Source: Microbacterium paraoxydans
GTDB taxonomy: Bacteria; Actinomycetota; Actinomycetes; Actinomycetales; Microbacteriaceae
DNA: 64,000 nucleotides
Direction of reading: 5' to 3'
NCBI RefSeq assembly: GCF_019056515.1
Contig: NZ_CP064873.1
Coordinates: forward strand, 744,001-808,000
Shown here: positions 8,307-17,215 of the stretch, in pieces
Numbering within the stretch: the first letter of the stretch is position 1
How the letters are laid out: the number at the start of each line of letters is the position of its first letter
The notes under the pieces: generated by a model
What the model was told of the DNA's origin: nothing
Database searches by the model: none
Seen by the model: only the letters and a program-made list of their open reading frames with translations
Translations under genes and position numbers: made by a program

Positions 8307-9266
8307 ATGACCGCGAGCACCCTCACCGAGCGCTACATCAGCGCCACGATCCGCAGCCTCGCGCCGGATACGCAGGACGAGGTCCGCGCCGAACTCGAAG
8401 CCGCCATCGCCGACGCCGTCGACGCGCGGCGGGAACAGGGCGAGAGCCCGGAGGAGGCGGAGCGCGCCGTCCTCACCGACCTCGGCGACCCGGGCATCCT
8501 CGCCGCCGGATACGCCGACCGCCCGCTGCACCTCATCGGCCCTCGGTACTACCTCACCTGGTGGCGGCTGCTGAAGCTGCTCCTGTTCATCGTGCCGCCG
8601 TTCGCCGCGGTGGGCGTCGCGATCGGGCAGCTGATCACCGGCGGCGGACCCGGCGAGGTCATCGGCGCGGTCGTCTCGGTCACGCTGTCGGTGATCGTGC
8701 ACCTGTGCTTCTGGGTCACGCTCGTCTTCGTCGTGCTGGAGCGCGCCGGCGCCGACACCGGCGTGCGATGGAACGTGGACCAGCTTCCGGAGCCGACGGA
8801 GCACGGGGCCGCCCGCGCCGACGTGATCGCCTCGCTCGTGTTCCTCCTCGCCGGCATCGGCGCGATCGTGTGGGACGCGACGCTCGGATTCTTCCCGACC
8901 GGCGGCGACCCCATCCCGATCCTGGCGCCCGCGCTCTGGCCGGTGGGCATCGGCATCCTCCTCGCGCTCATGATCGCGGAGGCCGTCCTGGCCGTCGCCG
9001 TGTACGCGCGTCGGCGGTGGACCGTCGCCGCGGCCGTCGTGAACACCGTCCTCGCCGTCGCCTTCGCCGTGTGGGCCCTCACCCTGCTCCTGCAGGGCGA
9101 GCTCCTCAACCCGGCCTTCCTGGAGTTCGTGTTCACGGACAACGGGGTGGATGCCGACACGATGCGCGTGCTCACGGTGATCACCGGCGTCGGCCTGGTG
9201 GCCTTCCCGGCCTGGGACATCGTCGACGGGTGGATGAAGACGGCGCGTGCCCGGGGAATAGGCTGA
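8307..9266 (+). CDS. HAAS-domain multi-pass membrane protein
   Basis: 319 residues. Residues 1 to about 75 (ERYISATIRSLAPDTQDEV ... ERAVLTDLGDPGILAAGY) match the HAAS/permease-prefix type of cytoplasmic helical domain found next to PadR regulators. The remainder has about six hydrophobic segments. HAAS proteins are thought to transmit membrane signals to PadR; no enzyme motif is visible. It directly follows padR with a one-base gap, so the two are co-expressed. Confidence 0.75.
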   Translation: MTASTLTERYISATIRSLAPDTQDEVRAELEAAIADAVDARREQGESPEEAERAVLTDLGDPGILAAGYADRPLHLIGPRYYLTWWRLLKLLLFIVPPFAAVGVAIGQLITGGGPGEVIGAVVSVTLSVIVHLCFWVTLVFVVLERAGADTGVRWNVDQLPEPTEHGAARADVIASLVFLLAGIGAIVWDATLGFFPTGGDPIPILAPALWPVGIGILLALMIAEAVLAVAVYARRRWTVAAAVVNTVLAVAFAVWALTLLLQGELLNPAFLEFVFTDNGVDADTMRVLTVITGVGLVAFPAWDIVDGWMKTARARGIG

Positions 9267-9271
9267 AGACC

Positions 9272-10192
9272 GTGACCGATGCCTTCGTCTCCGACCTGTT
9301 CGATCCCGCCGAGTGGGAGCTGGCGCCCGGCGCCGAGCACTACACCGACATCACGGCGCACGTGAGCCGCGACGGCGGGGTCGCCCGCATCGCCTTCCAC
9401 CGGCCCGAGGTGCGCAACGCCTTCCGCCCGCACACGGTCGACGAGCTCTACCGGGCGCTCGACATCGCGCGACAGGACGCGCGGATCGGGGCGGTGCTGC
9501 TGACCGGCAACGGACCGAGCCCGAAGGACGGCGGCTGGGCGTTCTGCTCCGGAGGGGATCAGCGCATCCGCGGCCGCGACGGGTACAAATACTCGGACGC
9601 CGAGACCGCCGTCGTCAGCGGAGCGTCCGCGGCGGCTGTCGGGCGTCTGCACATCCTCGAGGTGCAGCGGCTCATCCGGTTCATGCCGAAGGTCGTCATC
9701 GCCGTGGTCCCCGGGTGGGCGGCGGGTGGCGGGCACTCGCTGCACGTGGTGTGCGACCTGACCATCGCGTCGGGGGAGCACGCGCGCTTCAAGCAGACGG
9801 ACGCCGACGTCGGCAGCTTCGATGCCGGGTACGGCTCCGCCTACATGGCCCGGCAGACGGGACAGAAGTTCGCGCGGGAGGTGTTCTTCCTCGCCGAGGA
9901 GTACTCGGCGCAGCGGGCCTACGAGGCGGGGGCCGTGAACCGCGTGGTGCCGCACGCCGAACTCGAGCGTGAGGCGCTGAAGATGGCGCGCACCGTGCTG
10001 ACGAAGTCGCCGACGGCGATCCGGATGCTCAAGTTCGCCTTCAACGCCGTCGACGACGGGCTCGTCGGGCAGCAGGTGTTCGCGGGCGAGGCCACCCGCC
10101 TCGCGTACGGCACGGACGAGGCGGTGGAGGGGCGGGATTCGTTCCTCGAGAAGCGCGCCCCCGATTGGTCGTCCTTCCCCTGGCACTACTGA
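9272..10192 (+). CDS. menB: 1,4-dihydroxy-2-naphthoyl-CoA synthase
   Basis: 306 residues. Crotonase-fold enzyme that closes the naphthoquinone ring in menaquinone synthesis. The MenB signature CSGGDQRIRGRDGY is at about residues 92-105, and SFDAGYGSAYMARQTGQK and the C-terminal PDWSSFPWHY are typical. GTG 9272 is chosen: the frame runs open far upstream, but TAGGCT at 9259-9264 with a 7-base gap points to a leaderless start here. menE follows after 15 bases. Confidence 0.95.
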   Translation: MTDAFVSDLFDPAEWELAPGAEHYTDITAHVSRDGGVARIAFHRPEVRNAFRPHTVDELYRALDIARQDARIGAVLLTGNGPSPKDGGWAFCSGGDQRIRGRDGYKYSDAETAVVSGASAAAVGRLHILEVQRLIRFMPKVVIAVVPGWAAGGGHSLHVVCDLTIASGEHARFKQTDADVGSFDAGYGSAYMARQTGQKFAREVFFLAEEYSAQRAYEAGAVNRVVPHAELEREALKMARTVLTKSPTAIRMLKFAFNAVDDGLVGQQVFAGEATRLAYGTDEAVEGRDSFLEKRAPDWSSFPWHY

Positions 10193-10207
10193 GCCGGAGA
10201 GACGATC

Positions 10208-11359
10208 GTGACCGCCCTCATCCCGACCGACGCGGAAGACACCGTGCTCCTGCGGGAGGCGCTGCTCCGAGCTCTCGACGAGGGACCGGCTCTCGGCTTC
10301 GGCATGCTCGCCGACGCTCCGGCGGAGGTGGACGACGGCATCGCCGCAGTGATCGCGACCTCCGGATCCAGCGGCGTCCCGAAGCGGGTGGCGCTGAGTG
10401 GCGAGGCCCTGCGGGCGAGTGCAGAGGCCACCGCCGCCCGGATCGGCAGCGGTCGCTGGCTGCTCGCCCTGCCGGCCGGCTACGTCGCGGGGCTGCAGGT
10501 GATGGTGCGCTCGATCCTCGCGGGCACGGAGCCGACCCGGATCGAGGGACGGTTCACACCGCGGGCGTTCGCCGAGGCCACGCGGAGCATGAGGCACGCC
10601 ACGACCGCGGGCGTCCTCCCGGCCCTGTACACCTCCCTCGTCCCGGCGCAGATCGCGACGCTGCTCGACGCGAGTGCCGAGCCGGGGGTGCTCGCGGCGC
10701 TGCAGGCGTATGAGGCCATCCTCGTCGGGGGCCAGGCGCTCCCGGAGCCGCTGCGGGAGCGGGCAGCTGACCTCGGGGTGCGTCTCGTCCGCACCTACGG
10801 CTCGACGGAGACCAGCGGCGGCTGCGTGTACGACGGCGTCCCGCTCGACACCGTGAAGGTCCGGGCGGTCGACGGCGAGCTGCGGATCGCCGGTCCCATG
10901 CTCGCGGAGGGCTATCTGGGCGACCCGGCGCTGACTGCGCGCACCTTCGCGCGGGACGAGCACGGAATCCGCTGGTACCGGACGGGCGACCTCGGGCTCA
11001 TCGAGGATGGCGTGGTGCGCGTGCACGGTCGCGCGGACAACGTGATCGTGTCGGGCGGCATCAACATCTCGCTCGACCGGGTGGAGCGCATCGTCCGCGC
11101 CGTGCCCGGGCTGCATCAGGCCGTGGTCGTGGCGGTCGACGACGAGCGCTGGGGGGAGGCCTCGGTCATCGTCGCGGCACGCGGGGAGGCCCTGCGGCGC
11201 AGCGAGTCCGAGCAGCTCGCCCAGGCCAGGGAGGCGGTGGCCGGCGAGATCGGCGCCCACGCGCGTCCGTCCCGCCTGATCCTCGTGGACGAGCTCGACG
11301 TCCTCTCCTCCGGCAAGCCCGACCGCGAAGCGATCCGCCGCATGGTCTCCTCGCTCTAG
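10208..11359 (+). CDS. menE: o-succinylbenzoate-CoA ligase
   Basis: 383 residues. Adenylate-forming enzyme (ANL superfamily) that makes OSB-CoA, the MenB substrate precursor. Visible motifs are the P-loop TSGSSGVPKR (residues 51-60), YGSTETSGG, YRTGDLG, and the C-terminal SGKPDR lysine. It is shorter than E. coli MenE (about 450) because the N-terminal subdomain is reduced, which is common in Actinobacteria. GTG start with GGAGAG upstream. Same strand as menB and probably one operon. Confidence 0.93.
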   Translation: MTALIPTDAEDTVLLREALLRALDEGPALGFGMLADAPAEVDDGIAAVIATSGSSGVPKRVALSGEALRASAEATAARIGSGRWLLALPAGYVAGLQVMVRSILAGTEPTRIEGRFTPRAFAEATRSMRHATTAGVLPALYTSLVPAQIATLLDASAEPGVLAALQAYEAILVGGQALPEPLRERAADLGVRLVRTYGSTETSGGCVYDGVPLDTVKVRAVDGELRIAGPMLAEGYLGDPALTARTFARDEHGIRWYRTGDLGLIEDGVVRVHGRADNVIVSGGINISLDRVERIVRAVPGLHQAVVVAVDDERWGEASVIVAARGEALRRSESEQLAQAREAVAGEIGAHARPSRLILVDELDVLSSGKPDREAIRRMVSSL

Positions 11360-11364
11360 CGCGT

Positions 11365-11442
11365 CGACCCACCCCTTTCGCGCCGACCCGGCCCTTTGCG
11401 GGCGTCCGGAAGGGGCCGGGACATACGGAAAGGGGTGGGTCG
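11365..11442. repeat. Intergenic nested palindrome, family 2, copy A
   Basis: The perfect 15-bp outer arms CGACCCACCCCTTTC (11365-11379) and GAAAGGGGTGGGTCG (11428-11442) enclose a second inverted pair, CCCGGCCCTTT and AAGGGGCCGGG. It fills the gap after menE. A second copy is at 14127-14206. Confidence 0.78.
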
Positions 11443-11464
11443 GCGGGAGTGCCAGACTGAGGGC

Positions 11465-12256
11465 ATGGCCTCGTACACGCATGGACACCACGAATCCGTC
11501 CTCCGCTCGCACAGTGTGCGGGACATCGCGAACTCGGCGGCCTACCTTCGACCGCACCTCACGGCGGAGACCCGGCTCCTCGACGTGGGAGCGGGGCCCG
11601 GATCGATCACGGTGGACTTCGCGGGGGTGGTCGCGCACGTCACGGCGACCGAGATCGACGACGCCGCGCTGTCCCTCTCCCGCGACCTCGCCGCCGCGCG
11701 AGACGTAGGGAACATCGCCTTCTCCGTCGAGGACGTGCACGCGCTGAGCTTCGCCGACGACTCCTTCGACGTCGTGCACGCGCACCAGGTGCTGCAGCAC
11801 GTCGCCGATCCGGTGCAGGCGTTGCGCGAGATGCGCCGCGTCGCGAAGCCCGGGGGACTCATCGCCGCCCGCGACGCCGACTACGCGGGCTTCCTGTGGT
11901 TCCCGGTCCTGCCGGAGCTCGACCGGTGGCTCACGCTGTACCGCGCCGCCGCCCGGGCGAACGGCGGAGAACCGGATGCCGGCCGCCGCCTCCTGGCCTG
12001 GGCACGCGCCGCGGGCTTCGAAGACGTCACGGCGACCGCGTCGACCTGGTGCTATGCGACGCCGTCCGAGCGCGCCTGGTGGGGCGGGATGTGGGCCGAC
12101 CGCATCCTGGAGTCGGCGCTCGCCCGGCAGCTCGTGGACGAGGAGATGGCCTCCGCGGCCGACCTGCAGGAGATCAGCGACGCCTGGAAGCGCTGGGCCG
12201 ACGACGGCGACGGCTGGTTCCTCGTGCCGCACGGGGAGATCCTCGCCCGCGCCTGA
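11465..12256 (+). CDS. Class I SAM-dependent methyltransferase
   Basis: 263 residues. Methyltransferase fold with motif I LLDVGAGPGS (residues 38-47), an acidic residue after strand 2 (ATEIDD), and VLQHVADPVQALREMRRVAKPGG as the post-II/III region, the UbiE/Methyltransf_11 pattern. The substrate is unknown; proximity to men genes invites comparison with MenG, but the sequence is not the usual MenG and I do not assign it. The frame is open upstream; ATG 11465 is chosen because a CAGACT -10-like box ends 6 bases before it. Confidence 0.82.
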   Translation: MASYTHGHHESVLRSHSVRDIANSAAYLRPHLTAETRLLDVGAGPGSITVDFAGVVAHVTATEIDDAALSLSRDLAAARDVGNIAFSVEDVHALSFADDSFDVVHAHQVLQHVADPVQALREMRRVAKPGGLIAARDADYAGFLWFPVLPELDRWLTLYRAAARANGGEPDAGRRLLAWARAAGFEDVTATASTWCYATPSERAWWGGMWADRILESALARQLVDEEMASAADLQEISDAWKRWADDGDGWFLVPHGEILARA

Positions 12257-12310
12257 CGGATACATCCCGCGACGGATGCCGCGCCCGAGCCGCTCGCGTA
12301 GCGTGGGGGA

Positions 12311-13492
12311 GTGATCCGTCCGCTGTCTCGCACCGGCCTCGTCCTCGACATCGTCGGGGCGGTGCTGCTGTTCGCGCTTCTGACGCCGCTCGGGGTCGTG
12401 TTCTATGCGCCCCAGCCGGACGTGGCCGGGTCCTCCGCGGTCAACGTCATCGGTCTGATCTCGTCGTCGGTGTTCCTGTTCGGCGGTGTCGCGATCGGAC
12501 GTCTGGCCCCCGGTCTCGCGCTCGCCGCGGCCTGGGCCGGAGCCGTCGTGCAGATGCTCGCCGGGTTCGGACCGCTGCCGACCGACTTCGCGATCCTCCT
12601 CGTGCTGTACGCGACCTCCGCGTGGGGCACCCGCCGCGTGCTCTGGTGGGGGTTCGGGTCGGTGATCGTCGGCGGCATCGTCGCCGCGCTGTACATGGTC
12701 GTCGTCGGGGGCGTCATGTTCGGCTCCGGCAGCGGCTGGGAGCTCGTGACCGGAGGCACCCTGCTCGTCGCGGCCTCCATCATGGCGCTGGGGTTCGCGT
12801 GGGTGTGCGGCCTCCTCTGGCGGGTCGTGCTGCGCAACCGGCGCACGCGTTCGGCGCAGCTGCAGGCCGAGGCCCTGGCCGCCGAGGAGCAGGAGCGGGT
12901 GCGCATCGCCCGGGACATGCATGACGTCGTGGCGCACTCGCTCGCCGTCGTCATCGCCCAGGCCGACGGTGCCCGCTATGCCGCGGCGGTGAAGCCGGAG
13001 ATCGCGACGGAGGCCCTCGGCACGATCGCGCAGACCGCGCGCGGAGCACTCAGCGACGTGCGGATGCTCCTCACCCAGCTCCGTCATCGGCAGGGCGACG
13101 GTCCGCAGCCGACCCTCGCCGATCTCGAGACGCTGTTCGCCCAGGTGCGCCAGGCCGGCATCGAGCCGCGGGTCACGGTCGACCCCATGCCTCCGGGGGA
13201 GCCGCCGGGGGCCATCCAGCTCGCGGTCTACCGGATCCTCCAGGAGGCGCTGACGAACGCGATCCGCCACGGCGACGGCGCGGTGGACGTGCATCTCGCG
13301 TGGCTCCCGGATCGCGTCGACATCGAGGTGCGCAACACCGTCTCGCCGGAGTCGACGCCGGGGACCCCCGGAGGACACGGGCTCATCGGCATGCGCGAGC
13401 GCGCCCAGCTCGTGGGCGGTAGTCTGCAAACCGAGCGCCGTGGTGCGCAGTTCGTCGTCCAGAGCAGCCTTCCGATCGGAGCCCCGCAGTGA
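12311..13492 (+). CDS. Two-component sensor histidine kinase (NarL/DesK type)
   Basis: 393 residues. The N terminus has about five or six membrane segments with little extracytoplasmic sequence, suggesting membrane-state sensing. HisKA_3 dimerisation motif RIARDMHDVVAHSL carries the phospho-acceptor His204; the HATPase domain shows ALTNAIRHG and GGHGLIGMRERAQLVGG. GTG 12311 follows TAGCGT by 6 bases, so it is probably leaderless. Its stop overlaps the start of the response regulator by four bases. The adjacent ABC exporter genes suggest that they are the target. Confidence 0.9.
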   Translation: MIRPLSRTGLVLDIVGAVLLFALLTPLGVVFYAPQPDVAGSSAVNVIGLISSSVFLFGGVAIGRLAPGLALAAAWAGAVVQMLAGFGPLPTDFAILLVLYATSAWGTRRVLWWGFGSVIVGGIVAALYMVVVGGVMFGSGSGWELVTGGTLLVAASIMALGFAWVCGLLWRVVLRNRRTRSAQLQAEALAAEEQERVRIARDMHDVVAHSLAVVIAQADGARYAAAVKPEIATEALGTIAQTARGALSDVRMLLTQLRHRQGDGPQPTLADLETLFAQVRQAGIEPRVTVDPMPPGEPPGAIQLAVYRILQEALTNAIRHGDGAVDVHLAWLPDRVDIEVRNTVSPESTPGTPGGHGLIGMRERAQLVGGSLQTERRGAQFVVQSSLPIGAPQ

Positions 13493-14124
13493 TCAGAGTC
13501 GTGCTCGTCGACGACCAGGCGCTGTTCCGGGCCGGTATCCGCATGCTCGTGGCCTCCCAGCCGGACCTCGAGGTCGTGGGGGAGGCGGGCAACGGGCGCG
13601 AGGCTCTCGACGTGGTCGCCGCGACCCGGCCGGACGTGGTGCTCATGGACATCCGGATGCCGGTCATGGACGGGCTGACCGCGACCGCGGAGATCCTGTC
13701 TCGCCCGGAACCCCCGCGCATCGTGATGCTGACCACGTTCGACCTCGACGAGGCGGCGGCGCGGGCGATCCGGCAGGGGGCGAGCGGCTTCCTCCTCAAG
13801 GACGCCGATCCGGAGTTCCTGCTCGCCGCGATCCGGACCGTGCACGCGGGGTCGAGCGTGATCGCGGCCTCGGCTACCCGGGAACTGTTCGAGCACTTCG
13901 CGGAGGCTCCGAAGCCCGTGCCGCCGCAGTACGCCGAGCTGACGGAGCGGGAGCGGGAGATCTTCGCGCTCGCCGCCCGGGGACTCTCGAACGCCGAGAT
14001 AGCCGCGCGGGAGTTCCTCAGCGAGGCCACGGTGAAGACCCACATCAGCCGCATCCTCACGAAGCTCGCGCTCCGCGACCGCGTGCAGCTCGTCGTGTTC
14101 GCTTTCGAGCACGGCCTCGCCTGA
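13489..14124 (+). CDS. Response regulator, LuxR/NarL family
   Basis: 211 residues. Receiver domain with acidic pocket VDD, phospho-acceptor Asp54 in LMDIRMP, conserved Thr in LTTF and Lys in FLLKDA. The C-terminal LuxR helix-turn-helix is LTEREREIFALAARGLSN ... SEATVKTHISRILTKL. GTG start overlapping the kinase stop. It is the cognate partner of the kinase and probably regulates the downstream ABC exporter, although palindrome copy B lies between. Confidence 0.93.
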   Translation: MIRVVLVDDQALFRAGIRMLVASQPDLEVVGEAGNGREALDVVAATRPDVVLMDIRMPVMDGLTATAEILSRPEPPRIVMLTTFDLDEAAARAIRQGASGFLLKDADPEFLLAAIRTVHAGSSVIAASATRELFEHFAEAPKPVPPQYAELTEREREIFALAARGLSNAEIAAREFLSEATVKTHISRILTKLALRDRVQLVVFAFEHGLA

Positions 14125-14126
14125 CG

Positions 14127-14206
14127 CCGACCCACCCCCTTCCGTTCGACCCGGCCCCTTGCGGCGGTCCGTAGAGGGGTGGGAGGAACGTAAGGGGGTG
14201 GGCCGG
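14127..14206. repeat. Intergenic nested palindrome, family 2, copy B
   Basis: The outer arms CCGACCCACCCCCTTCCGTT (14127-14146 region) and GAACGTAAGGGGGTGGG (from 14186) are complementary with a few mismatches. The inner pair is degenerate. Same order and orientation as copy A at 11365-11442, so together the two copies bracket the methyltransferase and the two-component system. Confidence 0.75.
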
Positions 14207-14292
14207 GAGGACGCGGGATCATCCTCCCGATGTAGCGGGATGCTTCCGGCGGGCGACGCGACGAGCGGGGGCGCGGAAATAGCGTCGTGGAC

Positions 14293-15054
14293 ATGGAGAT
14301 CACGACCACCGACCTCGGGCTCGCCGCCCGCGTCCAGCACCTGAAGAAGACCTACGGCTCGGGCGAGGGCACCGTCCGCGCGCTCGACGACGTGAGCGTC
14401 GGCATCCGCCGCGGACAGTTCACCGCCATCATGGGTCCGTCCGGATCCGGCAAGTCCACCCTCATGCACATCATGGCCGGCCTCGACAGCCCGACGGAGG
14501 GACGGGCGTGGATCGGCGACACCGAGATCACGGGCCTCGGCGACCTCGACCTGACCATCCTGCGCCGCCGCCGCGTCGGGTTCATCTTCCAGGCGTTCAA
14601 CCTCGTCCCCACGCTCGACGCCCTCGGCAACATCCTGCTGCCGTTCGAGCTCGACGGCCGCCGCCCCAGCGCCATCGAGCGGGCACGGATCGACGGGCTC
14701 ATCGAGACGCTCGGCCTCGGCAAGCGCCTCGGCCACCGGCCGCACCAGCTCTCGGGAGGGCAGCAGCAGCGCGTCGCCATCGCCAGGGCCCTCGCCACCG
14801 CCCCCGACCTCGTGTTCGCGGACGAGCCCACGGGCAACCTCGACTCCCAGACCGGACGGGAGGTGCTGCGCCTGCTCGCGGCCGCCAGCCGGGAGCACGG
14901 CCAGTCCATCGCGATGGTCACGCATGACGCGATCGCGGCGAGCCACGCCGACCGGGTGCTCTACCTCGGCGACGGCCGGATCGTGGCGGATCACCCGCGG
15001 CAGACCGCGGAGCAGATCTCGGCCTACATGCTCGCCGCGGAGGTGTCGGCATGA
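14293..15054 (+). CDS. ABC transporter ATP-binding protein (MacB/LolD type)
   Basis: 253 residues. Complete ABC ATPase: Walker [10 protein letters not shown] (residues 48-56), Q-loop [10 protein letters not shown], signature [15 protein letters not shown], Walker [14 protein letters not shown] and H-loop VTHD. The DEPTGNLDS form is typical of MacB/LolD/FtsE exporters that pair with FtsX-like permeases. ATG 14293 is preferred over GTG 14287 because TAGCGT (14280-14285) lies 7 bases upstream of it. The stop overlaps the permease start by four bases. Confidence 0.92.
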   Translation: MEITTTDLGLAARVQHLKKTYGSGEGTVRALDDVSVGIRRGQFTAIMGPSGSGKSTLMHIMAGLDSPTEGRAWIGDTEITGLGDLDLTILRRRRVGFIFQAFNLVPTLDALGNILLPFELDGRRPSAIERARIDGLIETLGLGKRLGHRPHQLSGGQQQRVAIARALATAPDLVFADEPTGNLDSQTGREVLRLLAAASREHGQSIAMVTHDAIAASHADRVLYLGDGRIVADHPRQTAEQISAYMLAAEVSA

Positions 15055-16511
15055 CCGCGCTCGCCACGGTCGTCCCGGAGACGCGGACGACCGGACCCCG
15101 GCTGGCCTGGCTCCGCGACCGCGGCATGGGCGCGAGCGTCCTCGTCGCCGCGCTCTCGTCCGCGTTCGGCGTCTTCCTCGTCGAGATCACGGCCTACATC
15201 GGCGCCGTGCTCCAGGCCGATCCGTTCATCGGCGACAGCGGCACGCTCGCGGTCGTCGTCGCGATCCTGTCAGTGCTGCTCACCGCCGTCGCGATGTATG
15301 TGGCCGCGATCGTCACGGCGAACACGTTCTCGACGATCATCGCGGGCCGCACCCGGCAGATCGCGCTGATGCGTCTCATCGGGGCGACGGCTCGTGCGCA
15401 GCGGGCGGAGGTCGGCCGGCAGGGGCTCGTCGTCGGGCTCCTCGGCGCGGGGCTCGGCCTGCTCGCCGGACTCCTCCTCTCCGCGGCGGCCGTCCAGCTC
15501 GGCGGGCAGCTCGTCGCCACCTCGCCGTCGTCCTTCTCGCTCGCCCAGCCCGCTCTCGCCCTCCCGGCGGTCGGCGTCGCGCTCACCACCTGGGCGGCCG
15601 CCTGGGTGGGGTCGCGTCGCGTGCTCGCGGTGACGCCGCTGCAGGCTCTGGGCGGTGCCGTCGAGCGCACCCGTGACGAGGTCTCCGGGCGCAAGGGTCG
15701 CCATGTCGGGGCCTGGGTGCTGCTGATCTCCGGCGCGGCTCTGCTCGCGGGCGGCGTTGTCCTCGGACTCGTCACACCGCTCGGTGTCGTGGTCGCGTTC
15801 TTCGGCGGCATCCTCTCCTTCACCGGGCTCGCCCTGGGATCCGTGCTGTTCATGCCGCCGGTGCTCCGCCTCGTGGGGCGCCTGTTCGGCTCGAGCGCGA
15901 CCGCCCGACTCGCGGCCGAGAACGCCCTGCGGTACCCGGAGCGGTCGTCGCGGATGGCCATCGGCGTCGTCATGGGCGTGACCCTGGTGACGATGTTCGC
16001 GGTGGCGCTGGAGTCGTCGAAGCGCCTGATGACCAGCCAGACCACGGAGGAGATCCCGGCGGAGTTCTTCGCGCCGTACGACGCCTTCGCGGCCATCATG
16101 ATGGTGCTCGTCGCCGTCTCGGCCGTGATCGCAGCCGTCGGCCTCGTCAACCTCCTCACCATCGGCGTCGTGCAGCGGCGCCGCGAGCTCGGACTGCTGC
16201 GCTCGATCGGTCTGTCCAACCGCCAGGTGCGCCGCATGGTGCTGCTGGAGGCGACGCACATCACGGTGGCGGCGACCCTCACCGGTCTCGTGCTCGGGGT
16301 GCTCTACGGGTGGATCGCGGCCCAGTCGCTGCTCGGCTCCGTTCCGGTCCTGCCGGAGTTCACGCCCGCCGGGCTGATCGCCCCGCAGGTGCCGTGGCTT
16401 CCCGTGGTGATCATCATCGCCGCGACCGCGCTGCTCACGCTCGTGGCCGCCGCGACGCCGACCCGGCTGGCGACCAGGGTGGCTCCGGTCGAGGCACTCG
16501 CGGCGGACTGA
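15051..16511 (+). CDS. ABC transporter permease, FtsX/MacB-like
   Basis: 486 residues. One membrane segment near residue 30 and several more in two FtsX-like blocks: LLTAVAMYVAAIVTANTFS ... RTRQIALMRLIGATARAQ, and AAVGLVNLLTIGVVQRRRELG ... LLRSIGLSNRQVRRMV. The two copies of the 'RRRELGLLRSIG' coupling motif are characteristic of FtsX-domain permeases. The substrate is unknown; with the two-component system upstream it resembles antimicrobial-peptide sensing and export modules. Confidence 0.88.
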   Translation: MTALATVVPETRTTGPRLAWLRDRGMGASVLVAALSSAFGVFLVEITAYIGAVLQADPFIGDSGTLAVVVAILSVLLTAVAMYVAAIVTANTFSTIIAGRTRQIALMRLIGATARAQRAEVGRQGLVVGLLGAGLGLLAGLLLSAAAVQLGGQLVATSPSSFSLAQPALALPAVGVALTTWAAAWVGSRRVLAVTPLQALGGAVERTRDEVSGRKGRHVGAWVLLISGAALLAGGVVLGLVTPLGVVVAFFGGILSFTGLALGSVLFMPPVLRLVGRLFGSSATARLAAENALRYPERSSRMAIGVVMGVTLVTMFAVALESSKRLMTSQTTEEIPAEFFAPYDAFAAIMMVLVAVSAVIAAVGLVNLLTIGVVQRRRELGLLRSIGLSNRQVRRMVLLEATHITVAATLTGLVLGVLYGWIAAQSLLGSVPVLPEFTPAGLIAPQVPWLPVVIIIAATALLTLVAAATPTRLATRVAPVEALAAD

Positions 16512-16529
16512 CGGCTCTAGGCTGGACGG

Positions 16530-17189
16530 ATGCCGTCGCCGTTCGATCAGTCCCCGTACCAGGTCCGACTCGACTGGGGGGTGTCCGGGCTCGCCCGTCT
16601 CGCCCCGGCCGACGTCGTCGTGGTGATCGACGTCCTCCGGTTCTCCTCGACGGTCGCCGATGCGGTGGCCGCGGGAGCGGAGATCGAGCTGGCCGGAGCG
16701 CTCGACTGGTCGCGGAACGGGGCGGCGGTGGCGGCCGCCGCCCCGACCGGGGCCACGGTCCTGCTGGGCTCGATCCGCAACGCCGGTGCCGTGGCCAGGG
16801 CCGTGCAGGTGGAGCAGGAACGCCGCCAGGGCCGCACCTCGGTCGCGCTCGTCCCGGCCGGCGAGCTCGATGCCGCGGGGGAGCTGCGCGTCGCCGTGGA
16901 GGACCAGCTCGGGGCCGGAGCGATCGCGGCGGCGCTCACCGATCTCGGCATCGACCACACGGCACCGGACGCCGCCGTGGCCGCAGAGGGCTTCCGCGCG
17001 CTGCGGCGTGCGCTGAAGCACCTGATCGGGGCCACGGGTTCCGGACGAGAGCTGCAGGCCGGGGTCTCCGCGACCGATCGCATCCGGGCCGCCGGACTGG
17101 TGCCGACCAGCACCGCGGACGCCGCCGTCCTGGACGCGGTGGACGCCGTCCCCGTTCTGCGCGGCGGGCGGTTCACGCGCTTCGAGTGA
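16530..17189 (+). CDS. 2-phosphosulfolactate phosphatase family protein (ComB-like)
   Basis: 219 residues. The N-terminal VVVIDVLRFSSTVADAVAAGA and LLGSIRNAGAVA are the two conserved blocks of the ComB family, whose archaeal members dephosphorylate 2-phosphosulfolactate in coenzyme M synthesis. Actinobacteria of this type are not known to make coenzyme M, so the physiological substrate is uncertain. ATG 16530 follows TAGGCT (16518-16523) by 6 bases, indicating a leaderless single gene. Confidence 0.8.
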   Translation: MPSPFDQSPYQVRLDWGVSGLARLAPADVVVVIDVLRFSSTVADAVAAGAEIELAGALDWSRNGAAVAAAAPTGATVLLGSIRNAGAVARAVQVEQERRQGRTSVALVPAGELDAAGELRVAVEDQLGAGAIAAALTDLGIDHTAPDAAVAAEGFRALRRALKHLIGATGSGRELQAGVSATDRIRAAGLVPTSTADAAVLDAVDAVPVLRGGRFTRFE

Positions 17190-17215
17190 GCACGCGATCC
17201 GCGTAGGGTCGAGGA

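Noticed and set aside
8549..13429. 1626-codon open frame on the minus strand
   Set aside because: It is antisense to menB, menE and the histidine kinase, which have clear motifs. Its translation is Arg/His/Pro-rich low-complexity, typical of stop-free antisense frames in GC-rich DNA.
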